46,474 bases of DNA from Alphaproteobacteria bacterium UBA6324 (lineage in GTDB: Bacteria; Pseudomonadota; Alphaproteobacteria; CAAGCB01; CAG-977), in the NCBI GenBank assembly GCA_002439085.1, contig DJSW01000010.1:1-46474 (forward strand), read 5' to 3'. Positions 25,322 through 33,774 of this stretch are shown one piece after another. The notes under the pieces are model-generated. The model searched no databases. It was not told where the DNA came from and worked only from the letters and a program-made list of their open reading frames with translations. The translations under genes and the position numbers were made by a program. Position 1 is the stretch's first letter. Each line of letters starts with the position of its first letter.

Positions 25322-26785
25322 TTAAAGGTCTCTTCTTTGCTCCAGCCATTCTTCTAATGGACAGATGTATTTATTCCATTTTTCGCAGTTTGTTAACAGA
25401 ATGGCTATATCATTTACAATTTCTCTATCTGAAAGCTCAAGACGTTTTTTTATGATATTTATGTATTCATGCTTATCAACAACAGAGTTAATTTTAAGAG
25501 CCATTTTTATAATGTCACTTTGTATATTCTCTTTTGATAAATCGACAATTAAACTATATAAAAATTCTTCAGGGGATAACTGATTGGGAGAATCATATTG
25601 TATAATAATTTTCTTTGCATTTTTTCTATTTTCTTCTGCATCTAAATCTGTGCCCGATATCATTTTTTTCAATCTGTCTTCTTTTTCATCATCCGTAGTA
25701 TATTTATCTCCATCTAAAAGAACAGCCATATTTGAGCAATCTTTTTTCTCTAATATTAAGCCTGATGCAAGTGTAAAAGAATTTTCAATAGAACCTATTT
25801 TTATTATTTCTACTTTTTCCACAATATCTTTCTTTCGACAAACGTAATGTGCAATAGCTTCTGAAAAAGAATCTTCTACATAAATTTTTATTGGCTTACT
25901 AGATTCTCCGGATAAATCAACTATCAAATCGTCTGTCAATCTATTATATACACACGTTATCATTTCAGGATAGTAATTTATTTTTTGAATATACTGGATC
26001 AATACATGTTCTCCCATCTTTGGTATTTCAAGAGAATGTGTCGTAAATACAATTTGAAGAGAATCTTTTTCAGCTCGTTCCTTAAGAACGAAAATCAATT
26101 TTTTTAATGCATCGATATGAAGTAACAAATCTATTTCATCAATAAGAATTAGAGAATATTTTTTAGCAGAAAATACTGTTCTTAAAATTTTTATAATTCT
26201 CTGTTCGCCTGTTCCCATGCTTAACGAAGAATAGTTAACACCAGATTTTGTGTTAACACCTATAAAGTTTTTATTGTTATATCTATTATCCGTTAAATCT
26301 ATGTAATCCTTAGATAATATATACGCTGCAGTTTCGATAATTTTTTTTGGATATCTTATCATCCCTAACTGTTTTTTTAAAATCTATCCTGCTTGTTTTT
26401 GTGGTTTGTTCAATATCGGGAAGACAAGTTCCGATTCCTATATAATAAACATCCTTTTTAGGGCGTTGACGATATCGAGGTGACCATCTTTCTGTTTTTT
26501 TGAATATTTTCTTTCTATATTCCCCGTTTCTGATTTATAGTAAAGCGTTAACTCGCTATTGGCCCACAACGAGTCCGAGCTTGGCGTAAAAAAGTCAGGA
26601 AATTTGTAATTTTCACCTTCATCATTTGGCTGAAACATACAAGCAAGCGCATGGATGACTGTCGTTTTTCCAACACCATTAACTCCCATAATAGCGGTAA
26701 GCGTTGGCGATATAGAGATCATAACCTTCGATAAAGCTTTTAATTCTTTAAAATATATTTTTTCTATGGTAATTTTTTGCGCCAT
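25322..26785 (-). pseudogene. OLD-like ATPase with TOPRIM-like domain, disrupted by two frameshifts
   Basis: Three pieces form one protein of about 485 residues. Part 1 (26785 to 26438) has an SMC/OLD-type N-terminus with Walker A GVNGVGKTT. The frame is lost in a 7-base A run (minus strand of 26495-26501); one extra A restores KTERWSPRYRQRPKKDVYYI, which leads on to GIGTCLPDIEQ and no stop. The second shift is an 8-base A run (26341-26348), where one base fewer restores the frame of part 3 (26362 to 25322). Part 3 has signature LSMGTGEQRI, Walker B SLILIDEIDLLLH, TTHSLEIP, and TOPRIM-like KIYVEDSFSEAI and VLLDGDKY. OLD-family ATPase-nucleases act in phage defence. The whole gene is very AT-rich, unlike the host. 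ATG 26785 has GGAG 8 bases upstream. Sequencing error in the runs is possible. Confidence 0.7.
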
Positions 26786-26901
26786 CTTCAAACTCCATCG
26801 TTATTTTTTTTCATGCTAGGCACGACTTTTAGTTTTGTCAAACAAAAAGAAATATATCACAACAAATTATGTTTTTCTGTTTTGGCATATTTCATCGCCC
26901 A

Positions 26902-27027
26902 CTAGCAACCGTTTGCCGCGCCGATGCGGGTGATTGCGCTGTCGGATTTCGGTTTTGTCGGTTGATATTCTACGCCTTTGACTGTCAAATCAGGGGCTTT
27001 AGCCGTTTCCACCGCTGAAATTTTCAA
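26902..27027 (-). CDS. Possible 41-residue peptide ending in Gly-Cys
   Basis: A TTG start at 27027 has a strong ribosome-binding site, GGGAGGG, 8 bases upstream. The product begins MKISAVETAKAPDLTVKG, continues VEYQPTKPKSDSAITRIG and ends AANGC before TAG at 26902. Codons are host-like although the surroundings are AT-rich. There is no signal peptide or membrane segment. The single C-terminal Cys after a small-residue stretch resembles some modified-peptide precursors, but no modifying enzyme is present in the window, so that remains a guess. Unrecognised family. Confidence 0.45.
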   Translation of the reverse strand: MKISAVETAKAPDLTVKGVEYQPTKPKSDSAITRIGAANGC

Positions 27028-27200
27028 ACTTTCTTCCCTCCCATCATAACGATTTTGTCTTAATAGGCGCACAATTTTAAATGGTGGAATTTTATATGAA
27101 ATTTATCTGTTTTTCAAAGCTTTTCTAAAATATTCCTTGTCCGCCTTTTATGTGTCAGATAAACTGATGGCGATCCATTCAATCAAAAGGAAATGTCGCC

Positions 27201-27791
27201 GTGCCTGATAAGGAAGTCCATACAATCCAAGAATTGATCTTTTATCAATACGCCAAGATCATCGCCAAAAGCGCGATGAAAACGGGTGACAACGCAACGG
27301 CGAAGCGGAATCATTACGGCTTTATAAAAAAAACTTTTCGCGAACTGCGCGACGGTCAAAAGTCTTGGTCGGACATTTTGCGCGAGGATTTGCAATTCGT
27401 TGCATCGGACAAGGCGTGCGTGTATTGCGGCGCGACCGAAAACCTGACCACGGAACACATCATTCCCAAAAGCCTGCGGATCAACGACCGGTGCGCGACG
27501 TGCGACAAAATCCAAGGCATTCACAACATCGTTTACGCCTGCAAACATTGCAACAGCGCGAAGCACGACATGGGGCTTTACACTTTTTTCAACAAAATGA
27601 ACGGAACGGTTTGCGATCCCGACCTGATTCCGCCTTTGCTGGAAAAGAAATATCTGAAGCTGATGTGGTGTTGCCATAAATGCGCGGGGACGCTGGACGC
27701 CGCCGATCTAAACGGCGACGGTCAACTGAACGTGCTGGATATTGACGCGATTATCGACCGTTCGCGGTCGCCGGCGGATCACAAGTCCTGA
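27201..27791 (+). CDS. HNH endonuclease with dockerin/EF-hand-like calcium loop
   Basis: 196 residues. The HNH core spans about 70-125: zinc knuckle CVYC (73-76), EHIIPKSL with H86, NIVYACKHCNSAKHD with C114/C117, N118 and H122. C98/C101 lie between. Near the C-terminus DLNGDGQLNVLD (169-180) fits the 12-residue calcium loop of type I dockerins and EF-hands (Asp, Asn, Asp, Asn, Asp at 1, 3, 5, 9, 12). It starts with GTG at 27201, supported by AAAGGA 9 bases upstream; an ATG 8 bases earlier is out of frame. Located in the defence island, so it may act on foreign DNA. Its end overlaps the convergent HsdR fragment by 13 bases. Confidence 0.8.
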   Translation: MPDKEVHTIQELIFYQYAKIIAKSAMKTGDNATAKRNHYGFIKKTFRELRDGQKSWSDILREDLQFVASDKACVYCGATENLTTEHIIPKSLRINDRCATCDKIQGIHNIVYACKHCNSAKHDMGLYTFFNKMNGTVCDPDLIPPLLEKKYLKLMWCCHKCAGTLDAADLNGDGQLNVLDIDAIIDRSRSPADHKS

Positions 27792-28468
27792 TATTTTTTG
27801 AAATTTTCCGCCTGTTCGATGACGTTTTGATACACGTCGTTCTGCGGTTCCGGCGGATAGCCGTTGTCGTCCAGCAAAACGATCAGGTCGGCTTGCAGCG
27901 CGGCGCGGATGCTGGCCTTTTTCGACCAATTCGTGTAATGCGTCTTGTCGCTGACAAGCCGCTTGATTTCTTTGGCCAAAAAGATTGTCTTGTCTTCCGG
28001 ATAGGTGAAACCGTATTTGACGGCGCAAGATTTCAAAATGTCGTAAAAGGCTTTTTCCTCAAAATCAATGCCCAAAGCGGCGAACGAATTTTGCTCCGCC
28101 CGCATTTCGTAAATCAAGTCGATCATTTCATCGACGATTTCGTTCAGATCGGCTTTGTCCGTCCGGTCGTTGTATCGTTCCAAAATGCCATTCAGCTTTT
28201 GCGCGAAATCGATGGCCTTGATTTTGTTGACTTCGCGAAAGGTGGAAACGGCGTTTTTCAGCAAGCGTTCCAAAATTTGAACGCGGGTGTTCGGCCGCTT
28301 TAACGCCCGCACCCGTTCCAAATATTCGTCGCTGAACAAATCAATCGAACATCCTTTTTCGCCAAGTTTGAAAATATCCTCGACATCGCTTGAAATCAGG
28401 GCGTCTTCAACCATTTGGCGCACGCGGGCGTTCATTTCGGAAACGTCGGGCGCGTCGCCTTTGGGCAT
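27779..28468 (-). pseudogene. C-terminal fragment of type I restriction enzyme subunit HsdR
   Basis: 229 residues that match only the helical C-terminal part of HsdR (DUF3387/EndoR C-terminal): DVSEMNARVRQMVEDAL, IDFEEKAFYDILKS, YPEDKTIFLAKEIKRLV and NGYPPEPQNDVYQNVIEQAE. Full HsdR proteins have about 1000 residues with nuclease and translocase domains before this; none of that is present, and an in-frame TGA lies 27 bases upstream of the ATG. AAAAGGA precedes ATG 28468, so the fragment may still be translated. No hsdM or hsdS is nearby. Most simply a remnant of an older type I system, cut next to tRNA-Arg. Confidence 0.8.
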
Positions 28469-28635
28469 TTTGATCAATCCTTTTGTTGCCGACGTTCAAA
28501 GATTAGACAAGCCGGCCGCAAAACGCAAGCGGGCTGTTTTTTTTCATCCGTCCGCCGCCGGATGAAGCGGCCGGAAACGATTTCGGAAGTTTTTGATTGT
28601 TTTTTCGGCGAAATGGGGTATTGTGTGTTTGTTAT

Positions 28636-28712
28636 GCGCCCGTAGCTCAGCTGGATAGAGTATCGGCCTCCGAAGCCGAGGGTCGTGGGTTCGAATCCCG
28701 CCGGGCGCACCA
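28636..28712 (+). tRNA. tRNA-Arg (anticodon CCG)
   Basis: Acceptor GCGCCCG/CGGGCGC, discriminator A, encoded CCA. Anticodon stem TCGGC/GCCGA with loop CTCCGAA gives anticodon CCG (28670-28672), reading codon CGG. T loop GTTCGAATC. 77 bases. It bounds the defence island on the right. No repeat of its 3' end was found on the far side of the island. Confidence 0.96.
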
Positions 28713-28715
28713 TTT

Positions 28716-28744
28716 AAAAAAATCCTCGTCAGAGGATTTTTTTT
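28716..28744 (+). terminator. Terminator after tRNA-Arg
   Basis: AAAAAAATCCTC (28716-28727), loop GTCA, GAGGATTTTTTT (28732-28743). Long A/T-flanked stem with a T run. Confidence 0.87.
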
Positions 28745-28768
28745 GTCGGTGCGTATCGGCGTGGAGAA

Positions 28769-28789
28769 GAACCCATGAAAAGTGGGTTC
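28769..28789. repeat. 7-bp inverted repeat in the gap after tRNA-Arg
   Basis: GAACCCA (28769-28775) and TGGGTTC (28783-28789) with a 7-base spacer, in a 238-base gap with no recognisable gene. The gap also holds GGTGAGCGTTAGCGAACG. Function unknown. Confidence 0.4.
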
Positions 28790-28982
28790 GGTGAGCGTTA
28801 GCGAACGACGCCGTCAGGCTGATTTTCCTTTCTTTTACAATATGTTCATTCCGTATCCCGCGGCGTTTGACGGCAGGGTGAAGGAAGCGGGCGAGCGAAT
28901 CGGATTTCCAAAAACGAGGGTGAAAAGCGATTGCCTACAGCGTATTTTTGTCGTAACTTTGTAATGGTCAATGTAAGGAAAA

Positions 28983-29438
28983 ATGCGGATGAAATGCCCC
29001 AAGTGCGGATGCGAACAATCAACGAAATACGGCAAAGCGCGCGGAAAACAGCGTTATAAATGCGCCGCCTGCGGTTGTCAATTTACGCGCGAAACGCCGC
29101 GCGCCCGCAGTTTGGATGAAAAATGGCTGGCGATGACTTTGCTGGTGTCGGGACTGTCGATGACGGCGGTGGCCAAAGCTTTGGGCGTCAGCGTTCAAAG
29201 CGTGATGCGCTGGAAAAATTCCGGACAGCTGATGTCCGACGACGTGATCAAGGCCATTCGCGTGCGCAAAGTGTCCAAAACCGGAAACGCGAAGATCATC
29301 AAGGACAACGCCGTCGATGCCGAGGACGCGGAGGACGACTTTAAATACAACGATTTGTACGTTTTGGAAACGCGTCTGGATTCGGGGGTGCGCGTTGATA
29401 TCGCCATCCGGAAAAAGGCAAGAACCATTACAAGGTGA
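28983..29438 (+). CDS. IS1 InsA-like zinc-ribbon / HTH protein with novel acidic C-terminus
   Basis: 151 residues. N-terminal zinc ribbon CPKCG...CAACGCQF with the GKQRYKC core is nearly that of IS1 InsA. Next comes a helix-turn-helix, WLAMTLLVSGLSMTAVAKAL-GVSVQSVMRW, again as in InsA. After residue 80 it differs: an acidic stretch (VDAEDAEDDFKYND) and a short beta-like end (VLETRLDSGVRVDIAIRKK). There is no transposase catalytic domain and there are no IS ends, so it looks like a domesticated DNA-binding protein, possibly a regulator of the efflux operon 80 bases downstream. A start at 28989 has better spacing from AAGGA. Confidence 0.6.
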   Translation: MRMKCPKCGCEQSTKYGKARGKQRYKCAACGCQFTRETPRARSLDEKWLAMTLLVSGLSMTAVAKALGVSVQSVMRWKNSGQLMSDDVIKAIRVRKVSKTGNAKIIKDNAVDAEDAEDDFKYNDLYVLETRLDSGVRVDIAIRKKARTITR

Positions 29439-29459
29439 CAGAAAAAAAATTTTGCTTGC

Positions 29460-29473
29460 GTGACTGCGGTCAC
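29460..29473 (+). repeat. Small dyad before the efflux operon
   Basis: GTGAC-TGCG-GTCAC (29460-29473), followed by TCTTTTATC, lies between the zinc-ribbon gene and the efflux adaptor. It could be a weak terminator, or an operator within a promoter TTGCTT - 18 bases - TTTTAT. Undecided. Confidence 0.35.
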
Positions 29474-29518
29474 TCTTTTATCAAACAAACAAAAACTTTT
29501 CAGATTTGGGAGCGTTTG

Positions 29519-30670
29519 ATGAAAGTCGTTCATTTGAGCAAAAGGAAAATCCTGTTTCAGCTGTGCGTCCTGTTGGCGTGCGTCGCGGCGGGCTGGGGGT
29601 TGAAAACCCGTTTGACGCCCGCGGAGGATCACGGGTTCGGCGGCGGCGTGCCGTATGTCGTCACGACCGACGCGGTTTTGGAAAACACCGCGCCCGTCAA
29701 AAAATACATTGCGACGGTTGAAGCAATCAACAGCGTCGATGTCAAGGCGCAAGTCACGGGCTATCTGGACAAGATTTTGTTCGACGAGGGCAGTTTCGTG
29801 AAAAAGGATCAGGTGCTGTTCATCATTGAACAAAGCCGCTACCGTGAAGCCGTCAACAGCGCGGATGCCGAAGTCGCGCGGACGAAAGCGAACTTAAAGC
29901 AAATCGAAAGCGATCACAAACGCAACAAAGTGCTGTTCAAGCAAAAAGTCCTGACCGCGTCGAACATTGAAGCGTCCGAAAGCGCGCTGGCGCAGGCGAA
30001 GGCCGCCGTCAAGGCCGCCGAAGCGAACGCCGCGACCGCGCGGATCAACTTGGGCTACACGGAAATCAAAGCGCCGATCGACGGTTTCATCGGCAAGGCT
30101 TTGATCACCAAAGGCAACTTTGTCGATATGTCGGGGCGGGCGATGGCGCGCATCGTGCAGGTGTCGCCGATCCGCATTTCCTTTTCCGTGACCGACAAAG
30201 ACCGGCTGACCGCGATGAAACGGATGGAAACAAAGGGCGGGTTCATTACGGACATCAAGGTCGTCCTGCCCGACAACACGACCGTTCCGGTCAAGGTTTT
30301 GAAAACGTTTTTCGACAGCGAAGTCAATTTGATGACGGCGACGGTCGCTGCCTATATCGACGTTCAAAACGCGGACAAAGTGCTACTGCCGGGGAACCAT
30401 GTTGACGTTTTGGTCAAAGCGGGCGAAGACCGGCCGCTGGTTCTGATTCCGCAATCCGCCGTGATGCAGGACAACCTCGGCCTGTTCGTCTATGTCGTGA
30501 ACGCGGATGAAAAAGCGCAGAAAACCTATGTCAAAACGGGCGATTTGATCGGCGATCGCCTGATTGTCACCGACGGGCTGACCGCCGGCGCGCGGATCGT
30601 CGTGCAGGGGCTGCAAAAGGTTGAAAACGGTTCGGCCGTCAAGCAAAGCTTTGTGAAATCGGAGGGCTGA
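29519..30670 (+). CDS. RND efflux periplasmic adaptor (AcrA/MexA-like)
   Basis: Membrane fusion protein that links the RND pump to the outer-membrane channel. 383 residues. An N-terminal membrane segment (ILFQLCVLLACVAAGWGL) without a lipobox Cys in the right place is followed by a lipoyl half-motif AINSVDVKAQVTGYLDKILF, an alpha-hairpin (about 90-150, Ala/Lys-rich), the second lipoyl half LGYTEIKAPIDGFIGKALI, and the beta-barrel. ATG 29519 has GGGAG 7 bases upstream; the open frame extends 28 codons further up without a site. First gene of the operon. Confidence 0.93.
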   Translation: MKVVHLSKRKILFQLCVLLACVAAGWGLKTRLTPAEDHGFGGGVPYVVTTDAVLENTAPVKKYIATVEAINSVDVKAQVTGYLDKILFDEGSFVKKDQVLFIIEQSRYREAVNSADAEVARTKANLKQIESDHKRNKVLFKQKVLTASNIEASESALAQAKAAVKAAEANAATARINLGYTEIKAPIDGFIGKALITKGNFVDMSGRAMARIVQVSPIRISFSVTDKDRLTAMKRMETKGGFITDIKVVLPDNTTVPVKVLKTFFDSEVNLMTATVAAYIDVQNADKVLLPGNHVDVLVKAGEDRPLVLIPQSAVMQDNLGLFVYVVNADEKAQKTYVKTGDLIGDRLIVTDGLTAGARIVVQGLQKVENGSAVKQSFVKSEG

Positions 30671-30672
30671 AT

Positions 30673-33600
30673 ATGTTTTCGGAAATCTTTCTGAAACGCC
30701 CGCGTTTCGCGATTGTCATCGCGATCGTGATGTGTCTGGCGGGGATTGTGTCGCTGAAAATGCTGCCGATCGCGCTGTACCCCGAAATCACGCCGCCCGT
30801 GGTGACGGTTTCGGCGACGTACCCTGGCGCGTCCGCGGACGTGATCGCGAAAATGGTCGCGATTCCCATCGAACGCGAAGTCAACGGCGTCGAGGATATG
30901 CTGTATATGTCTTCGTCGTCCGAAGACACGACCTACACCCTGACCGTGACGTTCAAAACGGGCGTTGATCCCGACATGGCGCAGGTCAAAGTGCAGAACC
31001 GCGTGCAGATCGCGACCGCGTCCCTGCCGAGCGAAGTCACCCGTCAGGGCGTGACCGTCACCCGTGAATCGACGAATATGCTGGCGATGATTTCGTTCGT
31101 GTCGCCGAAACACACGTTGACCAGTCTGGAATTGGCGGATTACGTCATTGATAACGTCAAGGAGGCCTTGGCGCGCATCGACGGCGTGGGCGGCGTCGAT
31201 GTGTATGCGGCCAGCTCGTCCATGCGCGTGTGGCTCAATTCCGACAAAATGGCGGCGTTGAACATTACGGCGGCGGACGTCCGCAATGCGATTTCGTCGC
31301 AGAACTATCAGCCGACTTTGGGCAAGTTGGGCGCCGCGCCGAACGATGCCGCGCAAATGGTCTATCCGTTGAAAACCCAAGGGCGCATCAACGAAGTCAA
31401 AGACTTTCGCGAAATCATCGTCCGCACGGCGGAACACGGCGGATTGGTGCGGTTGAAAGACATCGCGAACGTTTCATACGGCGAGGAATCCTACGGCATT
31501 TCCGCGTTCGCCGACGGCGCGCCCGCCGTGTCGTTGCAGGTCAAGCTGTCGTCCGGCGCGAACGCCGTCGATGCAATGAAACGCCTGCGCGCCGAATTGA
31601 AACGGTTGGAAGATACGCTGCCCGAAGGCGTCGAATACAAATTCAACTATGATTCGACCGATTATATCAACGCGTCGATTTTCGAAGTTTTGCACACTTT
31701 GTTTGAAACGTTTGTTCTGGTCGTTTTGGTGTGCTGGGTGTTTTTGCAGAACTGGCGCACGACGCTGGTTCCGTTGATCGCCGTTCCCGTGTCGATTTTG
31801 GCGACGATGGTCGTCATGCTGGCACTGGGGTTCAGCATCAACATGTTCACTTTGTTCGGGCTGGTTCTGGCGATCGGCGCGGTCGTCGATGACGCGATCG
31901 TCGTTGTCGAACGCGTGATGTTTTTGATGGAAACGGAAAAGTTGCCGCCGTTGGAAGCCACCAAGCGCACCATGCGTGAAATCACGGGCGCGCTGGTTTC
32001 CACAACGTTGGTCATGGTCGTGATTTTCGTCCCCATCGCCTGCATGGGCGGCATTACGGGCAGGATTTATCAGCAGTTCGCGATCACGATCAGCACGTCT
32101 TTGGTGTTTTCGGCGGTGAACGCGCTGACGTTGTCGCCCGTGCTGTGCGCGTATTTCCTTAAACCGTTCAAACCTGCGAAGAAAGGACCGCTTGCGTGGT
32201 TTAACCGCATCGTCAATTCGACGGCGAACGGGTACGCGCGCACGGCGGCGTTGTTTGCGCGGCGAATCAGCGTCATCGCGCTGATTTTCGGTCTGATTCT
32301 GGCGTTGAACGGCACATTGTTCAAAGTCATCGGCACGTCGTTTGTTCCGAACGAAGATCAGGGCGTTTATATCGCGAACATCACCCTGCCGGAGGGCGCG
32401 TCCTTCGCCCGCACCAAAGCGGTTGTCGAAAAAGTGACGGAAAAAATTCTGGCGCAAAAGGGCGTGCGCGGATCAATCGGCGTCGTCGGCGTCAGTATTT
32501 TGGCCGGTCGTTCCGAAAACACGGCGATGGTGATCGTCGATTTGGAACCGTGGGGAAAACGCAAGGATCCGTCCCTGTATTCCACCAACCTGATGAACGA
32601 AATGCGCGCGAAGCTGACGGGTGAAATCCCCGAAGCGGACTTGCAATTCTTTGAATTTCCGGCGATTCAAGGTTTGGGCAATCAGGGCGGCATGGATTTC
32701 CGCCTGCAAATGACATCGGGCATGGATTACGCCAAACTGGACGCCGAAGCGCAAAAATTGTTGGGAAAAGTCAATACGAATCCGAAATTTTTGTACGGTT
32801 TTACGACCTTTACATCGAAAACGCCCGCGGTGTTCATCGAAATCAATCGCGAAAAAGCTGAAACGATGAACGTGCCGCTGTCGAACCTGTATTCGACTTT
32901 GGAAGCCTATCTGGGGTCGATGTACGTCAACGACATCAATATCGGCACGCAGGTCAACAAAGTCGTCGTGCAGTCGGACGCGCGTTTCCGCGACGATATC
33001 GAAAGTATGCGCGACATCTACGTCCCGTCCACGACGGGCGAAAAAGTGCCACTGGGGGCTTTGGTGAACCTGACACAAATCATGTCCCCGCGCGTGATTT
33101 CACGCTATAACCAATATCCCAGCGCGGACATCACAGCGGAACAAAACCCCGCGGTGTCGTCGGGCGAAGCGATGGCGGAAATGGAAAGCCTGATGAAAGG
33201 CGTCAAAGGATTTTCCTATGAATGGTCGGGCATGAGCTATCAGGAAAAAAACAACCAAGGTCAGATCGGATTGCTGTTGTCGCTGGCGGTGATTTTCGCC
33301 TATCTGTTCCTTGTGTCCCTGTACGAAAGCTGGATTTTGCCGATCCCCGTTCTGATGTCCGTATCGGTCGCGACGGCGGGAGCTTTGGCGGGGTTGCTGG
33401 CAACGGGTCTGCCGCTGTCGATTTATGCCCAGCTGGGCATTGTGATGCTGGTCGGATTGGCAAGTAAAAGCGCGATTTTGATCGTCGAATTCGCCCGCGA
33501 CGCCCGCGCGCAAAATATGTCCGTCCCCCGTGCGGCGATGAACGCTTTGCGCGAACGGTTCCGCGCGGTTTTGATGACGGCTTTTTCGTTCATTCTGGGC

Positions 33601-33774
33601 GTTTTGCCGATGATCAACGCGACGGGCGCGGGCGCGAACAGCCGTCAGGCGATCGGCACACCCGTGTTTTACGGAATGCTGGTCGGCACGTTGGCGGGAT
33701 TGTTCATCATTCCGCTGTTGTACGTTCTGGTTCAAACTTTGGCCGACAAGGCGATGAAGAAAGGAAACAAATGA
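30673..33774 (+). CDS. RND efflux pump, HAE-1 family (AcrB-like)
   Basis: Proton-driven inner-membrane transporter of hydrophobic drugs and related compounds. 1033 residues, the usual length. It starts MFSEIFLKRPRFAIVIAIVM (TM1 region). Proton-relay residues are in TM4 LAIGAVVDDAIVVVERVM (the DD pair). FVPNEDQGVYIANI, GRSENTAMVIVDLEPW and the second-half VGLASKSAILIVEFA are typical of HAE-1 pumps. It begins 2 bases after the adaptor stop, and its stop overlaps the TolC-like gene by 4 bases. Substrates cannot be inferred. Confidence 0.96.
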   Translation: MFSEIFLKRPRFAIVIAIVMCLAGIVSLKMLPIALYPEITPPVVTVSATYPGASADVIAKMVAIPIEREVNGVEDMLYMSSSSEDTTYTLTVTFKTGVDPDMAQVKVQNRVQIATASLPSEVTRQGVTVTRESTNMLAMISFVSPKHTLTSLELADYVIDNVKEALARIDGVGGVDVYAASSSMRVWLNSDKMAALNITAADVRNAISSQNYQPTLGKLGAAPNDAAQMVYPLKTQGRINEVKDFREIIVRTAEHGGLVRLKDIANVSYGEESYGISAFADGAPAVSLQVKLSSGANAVDAMKRLRAELKRLEDTLPEGVEYKFNYDSTDYINASIFEVLHTLFETFVLVVLVCWVFLQNWRTTLVPLIAVPVSILATMVVMLALGFSINMFTLFGLVLAIGAVVDDAIVVVERVMFLMETEKLPPLEATKRTMREITGALVSTTLVMVVIFVPIACMGGITGRIYQQFAITISTSLVFSAVNALTLSPVLCAYFLKPFKPAKKGPLAWFNRIVNSTANGYARTAALFARRISVIALIFGLILALNGTLFKVIGTSFVPNEDQGVYIANITLPEGASFARTKAVVEKVTEKILAQKGVRGSIGVVGVSILAGRSENTAMVIVDLEPWGKRKDPSLYSTNLMNEMRAKLTGEIPEADLQFFEFPAIQGLGNQGGMDFRLQMTSGMDYAKLDAEAQKLLGKVNTNPKFLYGFTTFTSKTPAVFIEINREKAETMNVPLSNLYSTLEAYLGSMYVNDINIGTQVNKVVVQSDARFRDDIESMRDIYVPSTTGEKVPLGALVNLTQIMSPRVISRYNQYPSADITAEQNPAVSSGEAMAEMESLMKGVKGFSYEWSGMSYQEKNNQGQIGLLLSLAVIFAYLFLVSLYESWILPIPVLMSVSVATAGALAGLLATGLPLSIYAQLGIVMLVGLASKSAILIVEFARDARAQNMSVPRAAMNALRERFRAVLMTAFSFILGVLPMINATGAGANSRQAIGTPVFYGMLVGTLAGLFIIPLLYVLVQTLADKAMKKGNK

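Noticed and set aside
27779..28468. Intact standalone restriction protein
   Set aside because: Only the C-terminal HsdR region is present, without nuclease or translocase motifs, and a stop closes the frame upstream.
20117..28712. Integrative element with attachment sites at tRNA-Leu or tRNA-Arg
   Set aside because: No integrase in the window and no direct repeat of either tRNA 3' end across the island.
28983..29438. Complete IS1 insertion sequence
   Set aside because: No InsB-type catalytic gene, no terminal inverted repeats and no target duplication; only the InsA-like DNA-binding part is present.
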